From assembly GCA_963920575.1 (NCBI GenBank), contig OY986970.1, positions 2,002,959 to 2,066,958 on the forward strand: a stretch of DNA of 64,000 nucleotides, in the 5' to 3' direction. The notes below the pieces were generated by a model that did not search any database, was not told the DNA's origin, and saw only the letters and a list, made by a program, of their open reading frames with translations. The position numbers and the translations under genes were made by a program. This stretch comes from Narthecium ossifragum (Eukaryota > Streptophyta > Magnoliopsida > Dioscoreales > Nartheciaceae). This document shows, one piece after another, positions 23,197 to 34,948 of the stretch. The stretch's first letter is position 1. Every line of letters starts with the position of its first letter.

Positions 23197-23544
23197 TTAG
23201 CCCACCTAGTTAATATATACGATATTTGCTCCCCAATACTCAAGAGTCAAGGCAATAAGACTCCATTGAAAACAGGATGAGAAACCATCTTTCTTTTACG
23301 TTTTGAGTCAATTATTGATGACATACAATAATAATAAATAAAGGCCAAAAAGCACTTTAGTACCATGTAATTTCAAAATTTTACAGTTTAGTACCTTCAA
23401 CTTTAAAAATTATATAATTATACCCCTAACTTTCAAAATGATGTAGTTTAGTCCCGGCATCCAATACCGTTACTCTAATTTGACGGCAAACTAATCACTG
23501 TGCTCAATTTTGACTGGTATTTTTCAATTTTGACTGGTTTTTGG

Positions 23545-25973
23545 GTGAACAGTCTGCTTTTCTTACCGGAAGGAGTATACATGACAATGTCGACACGGCT
23601 ATTGAAGTCCTACATTCCATGAGGCATGCACCAAAGACTAAGAGTTTGTTTGTAGCGAAGGTTGATTTGAAATCGGCTTATGATAAGGTGAGGTGGGATC
23701 TCCTAGAAAAAGCTCTGCGGGGTATGAACTTCCCTCCTACTTGGGTGAACTGGGTGATGACATGCGTTACAGGGGCTCGTTTTTCTCTCATCATTAACGG
23801 AAAGCTGCATGGCCGGATCAAGTCCAAATGTGGATTGCGACAAGGGGACCCTCTTTCCCCTTATTTATTCTTGGTTGTTCAAGAGGTCCTATCCCGAATT
23901 CTGATGGAGCCTTCAAATGCTATGGAAGGATTGTGCATGCCAAGGTCTAATTTCTCACTGTCTCATTTACTTTATGCCGATGATTGCTTATTTGTTTCAA
24001 GGGCGACTTGTTTGGAGGCCAGAAAGTTGAAGCAAAAGCTCATCCATTTCAAGGAGTTGTCAGGGTTGGAGATGAATGCTTCTAAGTCAAGCATTCGCTT
24101 CTCTAAGGTTGTCAAGGAAGATAGAAGACGTACTATATGTCATATTTTGGGTATTCCGATGGCGAAAGGAGCATGGAATTATCTTGGGGTACCTGTGAGT
24201 GATAGAAGAATCAAGGCAGCCGACTTCAACTACTTGCTGGACAAGATGGTGGCTCGGGTTAAAGGGTGGCAAAGCAGGATGGTGTCCGAAGCAGGGAGGG
24301 TGGTTCTCGTCAAATCGGTGCTTCAGGCGATTCCCGCTTATGTTATGGCAACTACTAAAATTCCTAAGGGAGTGATTAGAAAGATGGAGAAGGTATGTAG
24401 AGATTTTGTTTGAAAAGGAAAAAAAAAATCTAGGATCAATATTGTTGCTTGGAAAGAGGTTTGTACGCCTATGGAGGTAGGAGGTCTTGGTTTGAGGGAT
24501 CTCAATATATGGCAGCTGGCGCTTAAAATGAATAGAATGGGGGGCCTTCTTGCTCACAAAGACAACATTTGGAAGCTGTTCAGCAAGGCTAAGTTTGGAT
24601 GGGAGGAGATCTTACCTGCATGGAGGAGCCGCAAGGTGTGCTCAGCTCATTGGAAATCTCTCTGTGAAGCTGCAGATGTCTTGAGGAAAAATCTGAGGTG
24701 TAAACCAGGAGCCCACAGTAAGATTAGCTTACTTTTTGATAATTGGTTGCATGATATGGCTTTGATCAGTTCTCCCTCGTTGTTTGATTGTGGATCAGAG
24801 TTTATATCTACAACTTTGGGTGATTTTTTGTCTAACAATGCTTGGGACATTGGGAAACTGCAGCAGTTTGGTAATTCAGACCTTGTAGCTGACATTCTAG
24901 ATATTCCCATTGCCCAGGAGGACTCCGTCAGCTGGACCTTGGGTAAATCAGGAAGAATTTCAACGGCAGAGGCTTATAATTCAGAGGCGCAGAAATCAAT
25001 TAGGCCTTGTCGGTCCGAAGAGATGGGTGTTTGGCGCAATGTGTGGAAGCTCCCTGCTAGTCCAAGGGTTAAACAATTCTTATGGAGAGTACTACATGGG
25101 AAGATGGATGTGAAGGAATTATTGTGGAAGTGCAATGTGGTGTCTGATATGGACTGCCCTCGGTGTGGATGTAGGGAAACGATTTTTCATGCTTTGATGG
25201 AGTGTCCCTTCGCCAAGGATGCTCTTTCGTAGGCTCTAGCTGGTCTCCAAGGTGGGGAGGACGTGAATTCAGCTGAGGACTTTCTTAACATCCTAATTCG
25301 TTCCTCTAATCAAGAAGGTATTAGGACATTGAAGTCCTATATTGCCTACACTGTATGGTTAATTTGGAAGGATCGGAATGCAGTTGTGTTTGAGGGACGT
25401 GGAGATACTATGAGGGGTATTGCTTGTCGGGCGAGGAGGTTGGCCGCGGAATTTCTCTTGAGTAGAGCAGTACAACAAATCAATCGACAAAGGACTGATC
25501 GTTTTGAGCCATTCTTGCAAGTGGATGCGTCGATTACTGATGGAGGAGCGGCGATTGGTGTAGTAGGCTGCCAACCCAAGGACGGTACAGTGAATCCAGA
25601 AACAGTGGAGGAAGCGGTATGGGCTATTGGAACTCCTGTAAATGCTTCTTCGGCCCTTCATGGTGAGATGCTTGCTGTTTATCATGGGCTAACTTGGGCC
25701 AAAAGGAAAGGGTGGAATCACATAGTCATGGAGTCTGATTGTAGCTTGGCTGTGGATATTCTTAAGGGCATTGCAGTGTGGCCTGCCTCTGTGGAACATG
25801 TGTTAAGAGATATTTGGAGGGAGGCTTTGGACTTTGATTATGTTCTGTTTGTGCATATCCCAAGAATGGAAAATTGTAAAGCCGATGGTGTAGCCCGTTG
25901 GTGTCGTCACTCACAAGTGCCACTGTACTGGGCCTTGGAGGATGGCATCACGGACTTGGATCGATTTATGTAA
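23545..25973 (+). pseudogene. LINE ORF2 fragment (reverse transcriptase, zinc knuckle, RNase H)
   Basis: The frame is open from the truncation point to a terminal TAA at 25971-25973, except for two in-frame stops: TGA at 24411-24413 and TAG at 25230-25232. Both sit where the family normally has tryptophan (FV-W-KGKKK and ALS-W-ALAG), so each is a single G-to-A change. There are no frameshifts over 2.4 kb, which suggests a fairly recent insertion. The YADD motif of the polymerase is intact. Without the 5' endonuclease it cannot move by itself. Confidence 0.9.
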
Positions 25974-26016
25974 GAGGTCTTAGCCTTCATGGCTCATCTA
26001 ATCAAACAAAAAAAAA
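23545..26016 (+). mobile_element. 5'-truncated LINE retrotransposon, nested in the Mutator-like element
   Basis: Flanked by the perfect 13-bp duplication GACTGGTTTTTGG (23532-23544 and 26017-26029) and ending in nine A residues (26008-26016). The single plus-strand frame 23545-25973 encodes reverse transcriptase (VDLKSAYDKVRW; GLRQGDPLSPYLF; LLYADDCLFVS), then a zinc-knuckle region (CPRCGCRETIFHALMECPFA) and RNase H (VDASITDGGAAIG; SALHGEMLAVYHGLTWAK; MESDCSLAVDIL). The endonuclease half is absent through 5' truncation. Confidence 0.93.
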
Positions 26017-26039
26017 GACTGGTTTTTGGTAATGTGGGC

Positions 26040-26940
26040 TGGTTTTCGCTGACGTGGGGAAGTGAAAGAGAGAGATACGGGAGGGAGAGAGAGAGCACCT
26101 GCCGGAGATGGAGATTGGTGTCCAAAGAAGCCGTAGCGGCTTAGATATGGCGTCCCCCAAGCTCCCACAGCCGGCGTCTTGCTTTGCCAACCACCACTAG
26201 TACTCGGTCCTCGAGCACGGTGACCCCCGTCGACGAGGCGAAAGCTGAGCACATGGCGCTCTTCGTCGAGGATCTCGAGGAGCTCGCAACTCGTTGCCGT
26301 CGGCAGCCCCAAGACGACATGGACCACGTGGAGGGTGTCGTGGGGTCTTGCAGGGGCGTGGGGTCACCGTGATGGAAGGGCGAGGCGTCGGCAGCGATGC
26401 GGAGGAGCGATGGTGAGGCGGCCGTGGGAGTCGATGGAACGGGTAAAGAGGAGAAGTAGACTTTGAGGGCGAGGACGGCGGTGAAGACCCACGCCGAGAA
26501 ATAGGTGCCGAAACGGGATGAAAAGGATGGCTTGGGCTTCTTAACCAGGTGGACCTCCGTCGCCGGAGGATGGCTTGGGCTTCTTCCCTCTCCTCTGTTT
26601 TCTTCCCCTTCCTTTGTTTTCTTCCCCGTTCTCTCTTCCTCTCCCGACGATGCTAGAGCAGGTTCTCCACGACGACGCCGACGACGTCCGAGCGGGTCCT
26701 CGTCCTCCACGAAACCCATCTTTCATCGTTGGCGTCCTCGTCTGCCACCAACCACGCATGGGACGAGGAGGAGGAGGACGACCCCAAGCGGGCTCTCCAC
26801 GACGATGACGATGATGTCGGCATCCTTGTCTGCCACCGGCCACGCATGAGACGAGGAGGAGGAGGAGGAGGATGAACCCGAGCGGGTTCTCCACGACGAC
26901 GACGACGGCCATGCATGAAGGGTTTTATCTTGTTTACCGT
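26040..26940. other. GC-rich core of the Mutator-like element
   Basis: Much richer in G+C than the flanks, with (GAGGAG)n/(ACGACG)n-rich stretches that open long frames on both strands. One minus-strand frame has a hydrophobic segment near SAWVFTAVLALKVYFSS. Imperfect repeats around CCACGCATGGGACGAGGAGG recur at about 26754-26780, 26840-26870 and 26910. Apart from the PYL piece I recognise nothing; it may be further captured host DNA. Confidence 0.5.
26217..26339 (-). pseudogene. Captured fragment of a PYL (PYR/PYL/RCAR) abscisic-acid receptor gene
   Basis: A minus-strand stretch of 41 codons reads DTLHVVHVVLGLPTATSCEL then LEILDEERHVLSFRLVDGG and HR. It aligns with the central segment of PYL receptors, whose family pattern is VGxLREVxVVSGLPAxTSxE, LEILDDERHVLSFxVVGGD, HRL. 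That segment includes the gate loop (SGLPA) and latch region (GGDHRL) that close over abscisic acid. Here the gate serine is leucine (LGLPT) and the latch reads GGHRA. Similarity ends after HR, and sequence upstream is in another frame, so this is a piece, not a gene. It lies within the Mutator-like element. The similarity is by eye against remembered family motifs. Confidence 0.75.
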
Positions 26941-27134
26941 CACCCCATGTCACACCGTCAGTCTGTTGGATCCAAAATGACCGGTATAGTAACTTGGTGT
27001 ATTTTTTGATAATTTTGAAACTACATTGTACTAAACCGTAAAATTTTGAAACTACATGATACTAAAGTGTTTTTTGGCCATAAATAAATATGTAATAACC
27101 AATTGTAATTTAATAAAGCTAGCTAGCCAGCTCC

Positions 27135-27707
27135 CTCAGCCTCAGGCCCGCCCCAACCACTAGGTGACTTAGGCAGTCGCCTAGGGCCCCGGGTTAGGGG
27201 AGGGCCCCAAATGCAGTGATTAATGAATCCAAATAATAATTATGACTTTAATAATATGTTTAATTGATTACACAACAGTCCTAAGTTAAACAAAGGGCCT
27301 TCAAATTAAATGTCACAAAAGGTAACATGAAATTTAAGACATATTTAATAGCTCTCAAACCCCAAATTAGAAAGTGGGGTCCTTATGTTGATTGTTCCAA
27401 AAAGGTAATAGTTAATTTATGGCATCTATTAAACACTACTCTAAAAAAAAATTTTAAGAAGTAGATGGTGATTTCTGACAAGACTAAAGCGATTTGATCA
27501 TTTAGCTTTTTGTCATCTTTTTACTTTTCTATTAATTCTCTAGCCAATCTATTTCCTGTCTTACTTATCTTGTATATTTCGATCTCTCCATCTCTATTAT
27601 ATGTTGAACTTATTTGATGTTTTCACTTAGAGCCTTAATTTATGAGGGCCCCATTTGATATTTTCGCTTAGGGTCCCAAATTGCATTGGGCCGGCCCTGC
27701 TCAGCCT
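27135..27707. mobile_element. Non-autonomous hAT element, 557 bp, perfect 8-bp target duplication
   Basis: CTCAGCCT at 27135-27142 and again at 27700-27707 flank an element from 27143 (CAGGCCCGCCCCAACC) to 27699 (reverse complement CAGGGCCGGCCCAATGC). CAGGG-type ends and 8-bp duplications define the hAT superfamily. The interior has GGGCCCC-containing subterminal copies (AGGGCCCCGGG; GAGGGCCCCATTTGATATTTTCGCTTAG-like) and no transposase. Confidence 0.92.
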
Positions 27708-28755
27708 TCAATTCGATTTAAAAGTTTAAAACCCGACAGGAGGAGGCAGTGACAATGTACCATTTTCCTTTTTTTTCTGCCTTTTTTGCCTTTTTTGCCC
27801 TTTTACTATTAAAAAGGTATCATACAGTGACAACGAACCGGCTGTGTGGCCCTTTTTAACGTCCTTTTTTTTTGATGTACTTGATAACGTCGACGACGTA
27901 CCTACTTTACTACTTTTCTATTTGCCATGTCTTTTGTTGTTAAATACACTCCACTTGTAAGCCATGCAAATAGTACACCTACCTTACAAACATCATTGGC
28001 ATGTATGCATAATGTATATATGTCCTCCAACTTTGCAATCTCCAAACGTGTGGGTTTGGTCCGGGATACACGAGCATAACCCTGTTTTATCTCTTATTTT
28101 ATTCGTAAATATTAAAAAAAATTATTTTTATTTATCCTCAAACAATCGTTATTTATTTTTATTTATCCATGGCCCAATAATTGACCCATCCCATATCTCC
28201 TTCAACTTCAATGTCCAAAACCCTCCAAGTCCATGGGCTCGGCCCAAAACCTTCCATTTGGCGAAGGGCATTTCCCGGAAACGGATCGAATAACATTCCG
28301 TAGTTATTTGCTTGTGAATCGATGTCTAATTCTCTACAATTACCGAGAAAAGAAACAAAAAGTACAAAATAAAATAATAAAGATCTAAAGCGAGATTTAT
28401 AGCCGCAGCCTTGAGCGAGTTTGCTCAAAGCGACCTCACTATGCGGGGAGAAATCCGACCGTCATTACCTCTCCGCGATCTTTCTATATCGAACCGATCC
28501 GGTGACCGCACCATGCGGGTTGCCTCACTAGACGGTCACTTTCTACGCACCTCTCCCGCTCTTCAAATTTCAAATCTTTTAAACGGCTACTCTGGTCGTG
28601 CACTAAAAGTACCACCCCATCAAAGACGGCTAAAAGCCTCCCACCTCTCTCTCTTTCTCTCGCTTTCTCCATAACCAGATGAGCAGGCTTCGTTCCAAAA
28701 TAGTCCAATTGCTCCAAGTTGTGATTTTCTCTCAACGTTAGGTGGTTGCAGAGAG

Positions 28756-30716
28756 ATGGGTGGCTCTGGAAAATGGATAAGATCCATCATCGGCCTGAAG
28801 AAAGACGAGAAAGATGAACATGTGAGAAACCCAATTCCCTTTTCGTACCAAAATTCCATTTTTTTTGTGGGTTTTCTAAGCTGAATTGGTTCAATTTTGT
28901 TGTAGGGGAAGGTGGGTAGTGGTGGTAGTGGAAATGGGAAGAAGTGGAAGCTGTGGAGGAGCTCTTCGGGTTCGAGGAGCGGCAGCAGGAGATCGGCTTC
29001 GGAGGCTTCAGACACCTCGTCGGTGGCCGCCGACACCTTTAGCGCAGCGGTGGCTACTGTTGTTCGGGCGCCACCGAAGGATTTCTTAGCAATGAAGCAG
29101 GTGTGGGCTGCCATCCGCATCCAGACAGCTTTCCGTGGATTCCTGGTAAATTGACCACCTTTCATCTCTATTCCTCCCCATGGTCATCATCTCAACAAAA
29201 CTTGGAGGTTCCAACCCAATTTGGTCTGGACCTGTAGGCTAGGAGGGCCCTGAAGGCGCTGAAAGGGGTGGTGAGGCTTCAGGCTCTCGTGCGAGGACGC
29301 CAGGTGAGGAAGCAGGCGGCAGTGACGCTGAGGTGCATGCAGGCTCTCGTTCGGGTCCAGGCTCGGGTCCGAGCACGGCGTGCCCGCATGTCAACTGAGG
29401 GGCAGGCTGTGCAGAGGATGCTTGAGATACATCGCCACAACGCTGACCCTTTGAAAGAAGCAGAGGTGAAGGAGAATACTTGCATCTGGTTATGATGACT
29501 TGCCCGTCTAAATGTCATAAATTTTGAGATGGAAAATTTCACATGTTCACTCGAATAAATTAGGTCTTCCAAAATTTTGAATTTTGCTATAAACCATTTG
29601 CTAGATTTGCTTCCAAGTTTTTTGGATAACATTAGCACTGTGATTTACGAAGGGGGGTCTTTCCAAGGCTATGAGATATGAGAAAACTGAAGCTAAACAG
29701 GAATCACAATTCACGGATCATGTAGCTTTTTCATCATGTTTAAAGTTTCTAGTATAATTTGGAAATAGTGGAGCTGAATTTTTCAAGTATCTTGTTGCTT
29801 TCAGGAAGGATGGTGTGATAGTCAAGGCACATTAGAAGCAGTCAGAGCGAAGTTGCAGACACGGCAAGAGGCAGCCATGAAGAGGGAGAGGGCTATAGCT
29901 TACTCACTTTCTCAACAGGTTTAGCAAAGATTTGAGTCAAATTGTTTTCTAATTCTTTTTTTCAGAGTGACTCAAACATGTATAGTTCTTCTTTTTCAGC
30001 AATGGAGGCCATCGTCTAATGGAAGGTCTAGTTCATCTGCCGTCACTCTCAAACATCACAATCTCGATAAAAACTACTGGGGCTGGAGCTGGTTAGAACG
30101 TTGGATGGCAGCAAAACCCTGGGAGAACAGGTTAATGGAGAAAAGCCTGGTTGATCCCTCTGAGGTCTTATCCTCAAAAGCAAGTGAAGAGTTTTATGGG
30201 TTTCGCTCAAAGCATTCAGAACCTGGTTCAGTAAAAGTGAAGAAAAACAATGTCACTACCAGGATTTCAGCAAAACCTCCACCTGTGCCTAACAATCGGT
30301 CTGGCGTTCGCTCAAACTCCTCTCCCAGTTTTGAATTGCAGTACGATGAAAGCTCAGCGTCCTCTTCCTCAATTGGCACTTCGACCCCTATATCGCGTAC
30401 TGTTCTATTGACATCAGAAAGAAATGAGGAGAGTTGTAGCCGTCGACCTAATTACATGACATTGACCAAATCAATCAAAGCAAAGCAAAATGCATGTGGT
30501 GCTCAAAGAACAAGAATGCAGAGACAATCATCTATGGATCTTCAATTTCACAAAAAGCAGGCCTTTTTGAGTATTGACACAAAGAGCAGTGCAGGTTCAG
30601 ATCGGTCAATTTCTTCTTCTAAGCTGAATGCGATGCTGAGGAAGGATAGGAGCTTGACCAGAAACATGGACAAGGAGAACTGCTATTATGATGAAAGAAC
30701 AGCTTCACTGTTTTAG
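28756..30716 (+). CDS. IQD: IQD family (IQ67-domain) calmodulin-binding scaffold protein
   Basis: Five exons, 28756-28821, 28906-29145, 29238-29465, 29805-29918 and 30000-30716, give 454 residues; all junctions are GT-AG and phase 0. IQD proteins bind calmodulin and usually associate with microtubules, plasma membrane or nucleus as scaffolds. The start [16 protein letters not shown] is typical. The IQ67 domain spans about residues 86-152: [13 protein letters not shown], then [40 protein letters not shown] and QARVRARR. The intron inside the first IQ motif (FRGFL^ARRAL) sits at the family's conserved position. The C-terminal part is Ser/Arg-rich, with [20 protein letters not shown] and a [11 protein letters not shown] block, both typical of IQDs, and is strongly basic. 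No frameshift or missing motif. Confidence 0.96.
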
Positions 30717-33417
30717 AGTATTTGATGATGGTCTGTGTATTATGGTTTGATTGCATACTCTGAGTTTGCTGTTGTATGATCTGTGATCAACGACTCGTTG
30801 TCTTGTGTAATCAAAATATTTGTGTATGCCTGCTGCTTTCTGTGTTTGCCATATAGGAGGTTGATTGTTGGAAATTTGTGCAAGTGATGCATGAAGCTTT
30901 AAGTATCTCCTTCGAAAAAGAAGTATTAGAACACATGAGCATGTATGCAAGTCATATGAGTGTGATATCCAAAACTGTTGATCTTTTGAATTCCACAAAT
31001 GACTGAACAATTATAATTTGCTTCAAACCAAGAAATTGTACTTATTTGAAGAAAGGACATTTAGTAAAGTACTCCTTCGACCCTTGTAGTATGAAAAACA
31101 AAAAAACTATTGTGGGATATAGTAGTTGAACTTTTATCCCTCATCATAGACATTAGACATGCAGAGCAACAGGCACTGAGAAGTTAAAATTACTTTGACT
31201 TTTCTTTGCTGTTCGTTTTTAATAAGTACAGAAAGAGAGAGCCTAGAACAAGAGATGCTTGGACATGTAGCTAGCAGTGATGAACTAGTAGTTGATGTTA
31301 AAGATAATTCATAAGGACAGAACCAAGGTATGACCACTTTTAAAGTCTTCAACATCTTGAAAGCTTGTTATATCTGAATGTCGTATGCAGTTTCAGGCAT
31401 AGGTTACTGATGCAATGTTAGCAAGTTTCATCAAGAAAATCATTCAGTTACAATCTGTTACAAGGTTTATACATACCATTGGCTACTATGAATATGTGAG
31501 AGGAGAAAAAAAAAATGGCAACATATAGCACAATATTTCCTCACAAAGACTTACATTTACATTCATTCTGAACAATTCTTCTGCTAGATTTTGACAAGGT
31601 ACTAATTGTTGATATTAAAGATTCGAATGGCCACCAACGACAGCACTGAGAGCATCCTTTATACAAAATTGATGGGTTTGTTCGGATATTGGTAAGATAA
31701 CATTGATGTCTTTAAATATCAAACTAACTCACAACTGTCCAAATCAAAATTAACATTCTAGCATTCATGACTAGAGAACCAGGGTCTGAGAATAAAATTT
31801 ATGCAAAAATTATCAACGCATGTGCTGTCACCAAGACATGCAGCTCTAAAGATGTTCTTTATCTCTTTGGAGATGTCATGCATAATGAAACTTCTTTTTT
31901 TTACAGACTTCAGTCATAGTAACTGAAACAATTAAATTTATCCAGATTTCCTATTTCTGCAGATCTCAGACTGTAGAATTAGAACACAGTGAAGGAAATG
32001 AAAAAATCTTCAATTGTCAGCAGATGTTCATACCACTACAGGATTTGGCAATTATTCTAATAATCTGGTAAATTCTTTCAAGGATAAAAGAACAACAAGC
32101 TATGCTACATAGAGTTTTTTTAGCCACATTCTCCTAATGTGCATTTCAGTTTCTGAAGATATACGATGTAAGCCTTCATAGAACACAACTTAAGACATTT
32201 GGAGATCAATGCAGTCACTTCTTTAAATTTATATATATATTTGAATCTTTTTTAAGGACTGAAAGAACCGAAAGACATGAACTATGAATTTTTTTTTTTT
32301 TGTGCATCTCTTCCTATATATGGAACTTGTCCGTACCAAGCATCATTCAGGCATCACATATGCACTCTTCGAGTCATCAACTATGCATTCAATAACCAGC
32401 AAGGGATATTGATAATCCGAGAATCTACAAACCTGATCTTGCCTTTCCCAAAGATTTTCAAAGATTCGGGTTCATTGCTTACAAGATCAGAGGACCACTG
32501 CGTCAGAGTATTAACTGAGAGTTGTTGTGGCTTTCAGATAGATGTTTGCTTATATCCTCTATAGAAAGTGTTGCTTCTATCTTTCTTCCATCTTTACTGC
32601 ATTCTGAACACTGTTGCATGGAGACCTTTGAATGAGTGGATGGGGTTTCCACTGCTGTGATTCAGGGCTGATACAAAATAACACTGTCCACAGGTCTTAA
32701 AGAGAATCCTCATCTGGAGTTTTGACCAAGCATTAAGTTTGGCAGATGGCAACAAAAGAAGTTTCAAATTTTTTGAATCAGTAAAGCAAAACATTCTTAA
32801 TGGACAACCAACTCAATTTTCTTCTCGTATTTTACTTCATCTCTAATTTGGTTATGTTCTGCTCTTAATAGCCTAAAACAAAACAAAAATCTCAATCTAA
32901 CAAACAGAAAAAGATTTTATTAGATATTTATAAGAAAACATCTATAAGAGGAAAGGTGAAGATAGAAGATTTCCTATTTTGAAAACGTTGTTTAAAACTT
33001 TGAATTCATACTTCGAGGGCAAGTTATAAATTTAATAAAAGTATAAAATCTTCCATCAAATATTTAACGGTTGGGGTGCCTCGTCCAAACCCTATTGCAT
33101 GAGAAAGAAAACCTTGTATTTTTCTAAGCAGTAGTATCAAAACAAACAACTATAGGAAGAAATGCAGACTCGAATCATCGGAAACTATTCTAAAAACGGG
33201 AAAAAAGAAGAGAAAATTTAAAACAAACCATCTTTCCCTGTTTCTTTGGCAAGAAATAAATTCTCAAAAAAAAAATAAAAAAAATCCAATTTCCATGTAT
33301 CGAGATCAATGCGAGTATAATCATGGCACATACAATTGAGGAAGGTGGAGGCCACCAAACTGTTTCTTTCCAAAATTCCATGATAAATAGAGAAGAGGGG
33401 GCCATTATTCCGCCATT
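30717..33417. other. Intergenic, 2.7 kb, no gene seen
   Basis: The first few hundred bases are probably IQD 3' UTR. The rest is AT-rich, with poly-A/T runs and short frames that resemble nothing known to me. No inverted-repeat element or long duplication was found. Confidence 0.55.
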
Positions 33418-33428
33418 TATATATATAT
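33418..33428 (+). promoter_or_regulatory. TATA box of the LOG gene
   Basis: TATATATATATA-like box about 75-85 bases before the LOG start codon, in a CCATTTATATATATATAC context. A (GT)n run at 33467-33487 lies in the presumed leader. Confidence 0.5.
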
Positions 33429-33501
33429 ACATACAAGGGACAAGGGTAATCTCCATCTCTGTCTTAATCTGTGTGTGTGTGTGTGTCTGACAAGAGAAAG
33501 G

Positions 33502-34948
33502 ATGGAAGGAGAAAGTGGCAGCAATCAGTTCAAGAGGATCTGTGTATTTTGCGGCAGCAACTCCGGCAACCGTTCCATCTTCAGTGATGCAGCTCTTGAT
33601 TTGGGTCGTGAACTGGTATCATTAATTTATTTCTTTTTATATCTCAATATTGGAGGAGCCTTCTTTTTATCTCAATGTCGAATGCCAAGTTGTTGATAAA
33701 GAATCAGATAACTGGTTGTGTTGATTGTTTCATGTTGTATTTTTGAGTGCAGGTTGACAGGAAAATTAATCTGGTTTATGGAGGAGGGAGTGTGGGATTG
33801 ATGGGCTTGGTCTCTAAGACAGTTCATGCTGGAGGTTGCCATGTTCTTGGGTAGGTTTTTAAAGGGTTTATAACTAACTAGAGTGATTTTTGTATGAAAA
33901 TATATCTTACTACTCATAGTTAATTGGGTAATCCAACCATTATATATGGTTTTGTTTATGTACTCAGGGTTATTCCAACAGCTCTGATGCCTGTTGAGGT
34001 ATGCGGCTGCTCTCAGATTCCCCTTATAAAAGTACTTCTTCTATGCCTTGTCTCTTTCCGGTGCTGTATTGCATCAAAAGAACATCCTTCTAAGAGTCCA
34101 CAAACACTGAAAACTATTGATTTCTTCAGTCCTTTTATAAGATAAATATTTCATCAATAATTAGCACTCATATAGATCTTTGTTCATGGAGAAACTTAAA
34201 CTGTTTAGTCTGGATTTGGGCGTTATTTCTTCTCTTATACAGATATCTGGTGAAACTGTGGGCCAAGTAAGAACAGTTTCAGACATGCATGAGAGGAAAG
34301 CCGAAATGGCACGACAAGCGGATGCGTTTGTCGCGCTACCTGGTACGGTACATATATTAATCTCCAATAAGCTTTTTGTCTAATTTGAGACATGATGGCA
34401 TCTCAAATTAAGAGTGTTCTTCTGCAATCTTGAATGTTTAAGGTGGATATGGAACAATGGAAGAGCTGTTGGAGATGATAACATGGTCTCAGCTTGGAAT
34501 TCATGATAAACCGGTTAAGTAGTGTTTCATCTCCAATATCAAATCATGAGATAGGTCTCAGATGTATAATTTTCAAATATATCTGCAGGTTGGTCTGTTA
34601 AATGTGGATGGATACTACAATGCGTTGCTTGCACTGTTTGATAAAGGAGTGGATGAAGGCTTCATAAAGCCTGCTGCAAGGAATATAATTCTTTCAGCTT
34701 CAACTGCCAAAGAACTATTGGAAAAAATGGAGGTCATGCACCATTTGCTCATCTTCTATTCAACTCTTTTTATTTCATGTTGCATTTAGTCTTCGCAATC
34801 ACGTACTACTATGTAGTTATATATTATTGATGGCTTGTGCTCTTCATTGGAATTGTTGCAGGAATACACTCCAGTCCATGAACAGGTAGTTCCAAGTAAG
34901 AACTGGGAGAACTTAGGCTATCTGAAACACCCCCCATGTCTACCTTGA
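33502..34948 (+). CDS. LOG: Cytokinin riboside 5'-monophosphate phosphoribohydrolase
   Basis: Seven exons, 33502-33615, 33753-33850, 33968-33998, 34243-34342, 34443-34513, 34589-34732 and 34862-34948, give 214 residues, the usual LOG length. LOG enzymes release active free-base cytokinin by removing ribose 5'-phosphate from the nucleotide in one step, in the cytosol and nucleus. Diagnostic sequence: [14 protein letters not shown] near the start, [33 protein letters not shown] and the signature [16 protein letters not shown]. The glycine codon of PGGYGT is split by intron 4. No organelle signal is visible. The C-terminus ([13 protein letters not shown]) is ordinary for the family. Downstream in the same orientation lies an unrelated membrane protein gene. 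Confidence 0.97.

Larger units (their letters stand above)
23343..27079. mobile_element. Mutator-like element with 9-bp target duplication, carrying a captured PYL fragment
   Basis: ATAAATAAA at 23334-23342 is repeated exactly at 27080-27088. The element starts GGCCAAAAAGCACTTTAGTA and, reading back from the right end, GGCCAAAAAACACTTTAGTA; the inverted match continues through ATGTAATTTCAAAATTTTAC / ATGTAGTTTCAAAATTTTAC. The 9-bp duplication plus long inverted ends identify a Mutator-like element. It holds no transposase. Without the LINE inserted at 23545-26016 it would be about 1.25 kb. Its GC-rich core (26040-26940) includes a piece of a PYL receptor gene, so it is a Pack-MULE-type carrier. 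Confidence 0.85.

Noticed and set aside
26141..26953. Several long overlapping frames on both strands rich in Arg, Ser and Pro
   Set aside because: They are shadows of GC-rich (GAG)n/(ACG)n-like sequence inside the Mutator-like element; only the short PYL-like stretch has recognisable content.
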